Part shown: piece by piece, positions 44,022 to 47,137 of the stretch
How the letters are laid out: each line of letters starts with the position of its first letter
Position numbering within the stretch: the first letter of the stretch is position 1
NCBI RefSeq assembly: GCF_012275575.1
Contig: NZ_NPIH01000091.1
Span: forward strand, 1-47,137
Length of the DNA stretch: 47,137 bases
From: Paraburkholderia sp. SG-MS1
GTDB taxonomy: Bacteria > Pseudomonadota > Gammaproteobacteria > Burkholderiales > Burkholderiaceae
Direction: 5' to 3'
Translations under genes and position numbers: made by a program
The notes under the pieces: generated by a model
What the model was told of the DNA's origin: nothing
The model's input: only the letters and a program-made list of their open reading frames with translations
Databases searched by the model: none

Positions 44022-46376
44022 ATGAGTGCTACCCCGCCCACCGCCACCGAAGCGGACCACGACGCCGACTCACCCTCGTCTGCGCGCAAGTACATCGACG
44101 CGGTCCTGGAACAATCGTTCCGCCATCTGTTCGGACCCACCGCCACGCCGGAGCAACCGCGCCGGCATGACGTCGTCTCCATCGCCAAACTGACGTCCGT
44201 GTTGTCCGGCTATCTGCAGCCGGAAGAGATCAAGGACATCAAGGCGGCGTTCCATTTCAGCGACGAAGCCCACCTCGGCCAGTACCGCCAAAGTGGGGAG
44301 CCTTACATCACGCATCCTGTCGCCGTCGCGGAAATGTGCGCGGGCTGGAACCTCGACGCCCAGTCGATCATGGCGGCGCTGCTGCACGACGTGATGGAAG
44401 ACCAGGGCGTGACCAAGGCCGAACTCGCCGAGCGCTTCGGCGCGAAGGTCGCGGAACTGGTCGACGGCCTGTCGAAGCTGGACAAGATGGAGTTTCGCAA
44501 TCGCGAAGAAGCGCAGGCGGAAAACTTCCGCAAGATGCTGCTCGCGATGGCGCGCGACGTCCGCGTGATTCTGGTGAAACTCGCCGACCGGCTGCACAAC
44601 ATGCGCACGCTCGGCGCGGTGCCGCCGGAAAAGCGCCGCCGCGTGGCGCGCGAAACGCTCGATATCTACGCGCCGATCGCTCACCGTCTCGGCCTGAACA
44701 ACACCTATCGCGAGCTGCAGGACCTGAGCTTCGCGAACTTCAACCCGCATCGGTACGCCACGCTTGAAAAAGCCGTCAAGGCCGCGCGCGGCAACCGGCG
44801 CGAGGTGGTAGGCAAGATTCTGGAGTCGGTACAGCGCGCGATCGCCGACGCGAAGATCGACGCCGAAGTCACCGGCCGCGAGAAAACCATCTTCAGCATC
44901 TACAAGAAGATGCGCGACAAGCAGTTGTCGTTCTCGCAGGTGCTCGACGTGTATGGCTTCCGCGTGGTGGTCGAAAGCGCGCTGGAATGCTACACCTGCA
45001 TCGGTGCGCTGCATGCCTTGTATAAGCCCGTCCCGGGCAAGTTCAAGGACTACATCGCGATTCCCAAGGTGAACGGCTATCAGTCGTTGCACACCACGCT
45101 GGTCGGCCCGTTCGGCGCGCCGATCGAGTTCCAGGTGCGCACGCGCAAGATGCACGAAATCGCCGAAGCGGGCGTGGCCGCGCACTGGCTGTACAAGAAC
45201 GGCAGCGCGGACCTGAACGATGTGCAAAAACGTGCGCACCAATGGCTGAAGTCGCTGCTCGACATTCAGAGCGAAGCGGGCGATTCGAGCGAATTCCTCG
45301 AGCACGTCAAGATCGATCTGTTCCCGGATGCGGTCTACGTGTTCACGCCGAAGTCGAAAATCATGGCGCTGCCGCGCGGCGCCACCGCACTCGACTTCGC
45401 GTACTCGATCCACAGCGACTTGGGTAACCAATGCGTCGCGGTGAAGATCAACAATGAACTGCTGCCCCTGCGCACCGAGCTGAAGAGCGGCGATATCGTC
45501 GAAGTGATCACGGCGCCTTACTCGAAGCCGAATCCGGCGTGGCTTGGTTTCGTGCGCAGCGGCAAGGCGCGTTCGGCCATTCGTCACTATCTGAAGACCA
45601 TGCGTCTGAACGAGTCCGTGCAGCTCGGCGAGCGTCTGGTCGACCAGGCACTGAAGGGCTACGGGCTCGCGCTGTCGGATGTGACGCCGGAAGCGTGGGA
45701 AAAACTCGTACAGTGGACGGGTAACAAGAACCGTCAGGAAATTTTCGCGGACATCGGTCTCGGCCGGCGTGTCGCGGCGGTGATGGCAAAGCGCATCGAA
45801 GTGCTGATGAGCGGGCGCGACGCCGACGACGACGGCTCGCGCTCGGGGGCCGCGCCGCATGCGCCGCCGGTGGTCATCACGGGCACCGAGGGCATGTCGG
45901 TGCAGTTGTCCGCCTGCTGCCGTCCGATTCCGGGCGACGACATCATGGGCTATATCGGCATCGGCCTCGGCATGGCCATCCACACCACCGACTGCCGTGT
46001 CGCGCAGCGCATCCACAAGCGCGATCCGGGCCGCTGGATCGACGTCGCGTGGGCGCCGCAGCCGGGCCGCCTGTTCGACGTCGCGGTGAAGGTGCTGGTC
46101 AAAAACACCAAGGGCGTGTTTGCCCGCGTGGCCGCAGACATCACGTCGGCAGATGCGAACATCGTCCATATCGCGATGGACGAAGACCTGTCGCAGGAAT
46201 CCACGGTGCTGCGCTTCGTCATTCAGGTGAGCGATCGCGTTCATCTGGCCAACGTGATGCGCCGCGTGCGTACGAACCCGGACGTCATGCGCATTGCGCG
46301 TGAACGGCCGAGCGAAGAAGGGCATCACCGTCACGATGGCGGCATGCGAATCGATCGCGAGCGCGCGGACTACTGA
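44022..46376 (+). CDS. spoT: Bifunctional (p)ppGpp synthase/hydrolase (SpoT/Rel type)
   Basis: 784 aa; the first 45 residues are a variable extension. The HD hydrolase domain has His98 ('YITHPVAV') and His122-Asp123 ('LLHDVMED'). The synthetase domain covers about 280-410 and contains 'KFKDYIAIPK' (340-349), a basic motif as in bifunctional SpoT/Rel enzymes rather than the acidic EFDD of RelA. The TGS domain starts near 438 ('VYVFTPKSKIMALPRG'), 'CCRPIPGDDIMGYI' is in the zinc-finger-like part, and an ACT/RRM domain ends the chain. It makes and degrades the stringent-response alarmone. It lies after rpoZ with a 100-base gap. Confidence 0.96.
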   Translation: MSATPPTATEADHDADSPSSARKYIDAVLEQSFRHLFGPTATPEQPRRHDVVSIAKLTSVLSGYLQPEEIKDIKAAFHFSDEAHLGQYRQSGEPYITHPVAVAEMCAGWNLDAQSIMAALLHDVMEDQGVTKAELAERFGAKVAELVDGLSKLDKMEFRNREEAQAENFRKMLLAMARDVRVILVKLADRLHNMRTLGAVPPEKRRRVARETLDIYAPIAHRLGLNNTYRELQDLSFANFNPHRYATLEKAVKAARGNRREVVGKILESVQRAIADAKIDAEVTGREKTIFSIYKKMRDKQLSFSQVLDVYGFRVVVESALECYTCIGALHALYKPVPGKFKDYIAIPKVNGYQSLHTTLVGPFGAPIEFQVRTRKMHEIAEAGVAAHWLYKNGSADLNDVQKRAHQWLKSLLDIQSEAGDSSEFLEHVKIDLFPDAVYVFTPKSKIMALPRGATALDFAYSIHSDLGNQCVAVKINNELLPLRTELKSGDIVEVITAPYSKPNPAWLGFVRSGKARSAIRHYLKTMRLNESVQLGERLVDQALKGYGLALSDVTPEAWEKLVQWTGNKNRQEIFADIGLGRRVAAVMAKRIEVLMSGRDADDDGSRSGAAPHAPPVVITGTEGMSVQLSACCRPIPGDDIMGYIGIGLGMAIHTTDCRVAQRIHKRDPGRWIDVAWAPQPGRLFDVAVKVLVKNTKGVFARVAADITSADANIVHIAMDEDLSQESTVLRFVIQVSDRVHLANVMRRVRTNPDVMRIARERPSEEGHHRHDGGMRIDRERADY

Positions 46377-46499
46377 GTGCGCACGGTTTCGCGCCCCTAG
46401 GTTCGCCTTGGCGTACCTGGCGAGCTCCGGATGTTCTCTACTCTTATCTGAACGCGCCGGCTACCGGCAAGTCTCACCTGAAACTCTGGGAGAACGCTG

Positions 46500-46988
46500 A
46501 TGAACGTAGCCGACCTCAACGGCGTGGCGCTCGATTATTGGGTGGCCCGCAGCCTGCACGACTTCGTGCGCGAAATCTATTTTACGGATAGCGGCGAAAC
46601 CGTCTCGATTCGCGGCAATGACCGCGGCCGTCCATGGGACGGGCGCTTCACGCCGTCGACGTCATGGGAAGCGGCCGCAGCGGTCCTGGAGCGGGCGCAG
46701 CGGCTCGAAGTGCGCGAGCGGACCGATGGCGGCGCGGCGCACTGTGTCGTGGAGTTTTACGGCGGGCAGCGGGCCGTGGAGGGGCGCGGCGATTCATTGC
46801 GGGTGGCGTTGCTGCGAGCGTTCGTCGCAAGCCGTTTCGGCGATAGCGTGGACGAAGTGCTGCGCGAGCCGCAAGCGCTGACCGGCGACCGGGTTCGGGC
46901 GATCGGCGAGCGCGCGTCCGGGGATGTCGTCGAGGATGTGCCGAGCCCGGATGGGCGAATCGGAGATATCCAGTCGCCGCCGCGGTAA
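46500..46988 (+). CDS. DUF2591 (phage NinX-like) domain protein
   Basis: 162 aa. GGGAG lies 6 bases before the ATG. It begins 'MNVADLNGVALDYWVARSLH' and has the DUF2591 pattern found in the phage P22 NinX protein (L-x-G-x2-LD-x-WVA) and in many chromosomal Burkholderia proteins. No catalytic motif is visible and the function of the family is unknown. It stands alone between spoT and a minus-strand tRNA-Arg gene. Confidence 0.8.
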   Translation: MNVADLNGVALDYWVARSLHDFVREIYFTDSGETVSIRGNDRGRPWDGRFTPSTSWEAAAAVLERAQRLEVRERTDGGAAHCVVEFYGGQRAVEGRGDSLRVALLRAFVASRFGDSVDEVLREPQALTGDRVRAIGERASGDVVEDVPSPDGRIGDIQSPPR

Positions 46989-47048
46989 CCCACGAGGTGA
47001 TGCGAGCAGGGTGCCCAAGCGCTTGCGCAAAAGCACGAGACAAAAACA

Positions 47049-47074
47049 AAGGGCCTTCCGATTGGAAGGCCCTT
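47049..47074 (-). terminator. Terminator of tRNA-Arg
   Basis: AAGGGCCTTCC and GGAAGGCCCTT pair over a GATT/AATC loop. Read on the minus strand it runs into TTTGTTTTTG (47050-47041), seven bases past the tRNA 3' end. Confidence 0.88.
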
Positions 47075-47080
47075 CATAGG

Positions 47081-47137
47081 TGGTGCGGCTGGCAGGATTC
47101 GAACCCACGACCCCTTGGTTCGTAGCCAAGTACTCTA
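47081..47137 (-). tRNA. tRNA-Arg (anticodon ACG), 3' part; cut by the window edge
   Basis: The minus strand reads TAGAGTACTTGGCTACGAAC at the window end and continues to CCA (47081). The anticodon stem CTTGG/CCAAG encloses CTACGAA (anticodon ACG), and the T arm has GGTTCGAATCC. The 5' acceptor strand and most of the D arm lie outside the window. tRNA-Arg genes are frequent integration sites, but no integrase is visible here. Confidence 0.92.

Noticed and set aside
44070..46334. A 754-aa minus-strand frame opposite spoT
   Set aside because: His/Arg/Asp-rich antisense composition typical of shadows of GC-rich genes; spoT itself is fully collinear with its family.
1..47137. CRISPR arrays, insertion sequences, rRNA genes, replication origin
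   Set aside because: No regularly spaced repeats, transposase-like proteins, rRNA-like stretches or DnaA-box clusters were seen by eye.

Overview
The window is a high-GC chromosomal segment whose gene content and protein sequences fit the Burkholderia/Paraburkholderia group (Betaproteobacteria, Burkholderiales). Supporting signs are the divergent rph-rdgB-hemW / yicC-gmk-rpoZ-spoT block, the ribD-ribE-ribBX-ribH-nusB run with a degenerate GTP cyclohydrolase domain, and gene-dense housekeeping DNA. I see no insertion sequence, prophage, CRISPR array or rRNA operon. Genus assignment is an inference from protein resemblance, not a computed placement.

Region 1 (1-10,250): the tail of an MFS transporter, then an eight-gene co-directional unit: RpiR-type regulator, isoaspartyl peptidase, fused dipeptide/glutathione-type ABC ATPase, binding protein, two permeases, P1 (DmpA/BapA-like) peptidase and M55 (DppA-like) D-aminopeptidase. 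Several junctions overlap by 1-4 bases. It reads as an uptake-and-hydrolysis system for unusual peptides. A promoter with an overlapping TGAAAA/TTTTCA palindrome precedes it, a double hairpin follows the binding-protein gene, and a 16-bp inverted repeat closes it.

Region 2 (10,345-24,938): poxB, a secreted alpha/beta hydrolase, aroP, tRNA-Leu(CAA), hemN, a YkgJ-type cysteine-cluster protein, a DUF1439 lipoprotein, uppP, trmB, tRNA-Gly(CCC), a YggT membrane protein, an EthD-family protein, a DUF2520 Rossmann protein, two small proteins (53 aa orphan; 98 aa secreted Pro/Tyr-rich), a threonine/serine dehydratase-like enzyme and a LysE-type exporter.

Region 3 (24,990-36,180): ubiD; a 600-bp gap that carries a near-consensus promoter and a folded, terminator-ended RNA candidate (the best lead for something undescribed); a lytic transglycosylase; an aminotransferase; the riboflavin genes with nusB; hemL; and an EVE-like domain protein with an H1-like basic tail.

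Region 4 (36,181-47,137): a Bcr/CflA drug exporter, a 76-aa orphan, a RidA protein, tRNA-Ser(UGA), hemW-rdgB-rph on the minus strand, yicC-gmk-rpoZ-spoT on the plus strand, a DUF2591 (NinX-like) protein and the 3' part of tRNA-Arg(ACG), cut by the window edge.

Most of the window is ordinary core genome. Items worth a second look are the sRNA candidate at 26,824-26,960, the peptide-salvage operon with its control elements, the EVE/H1-like protein, the RibBX fusion and two small orphan genes.
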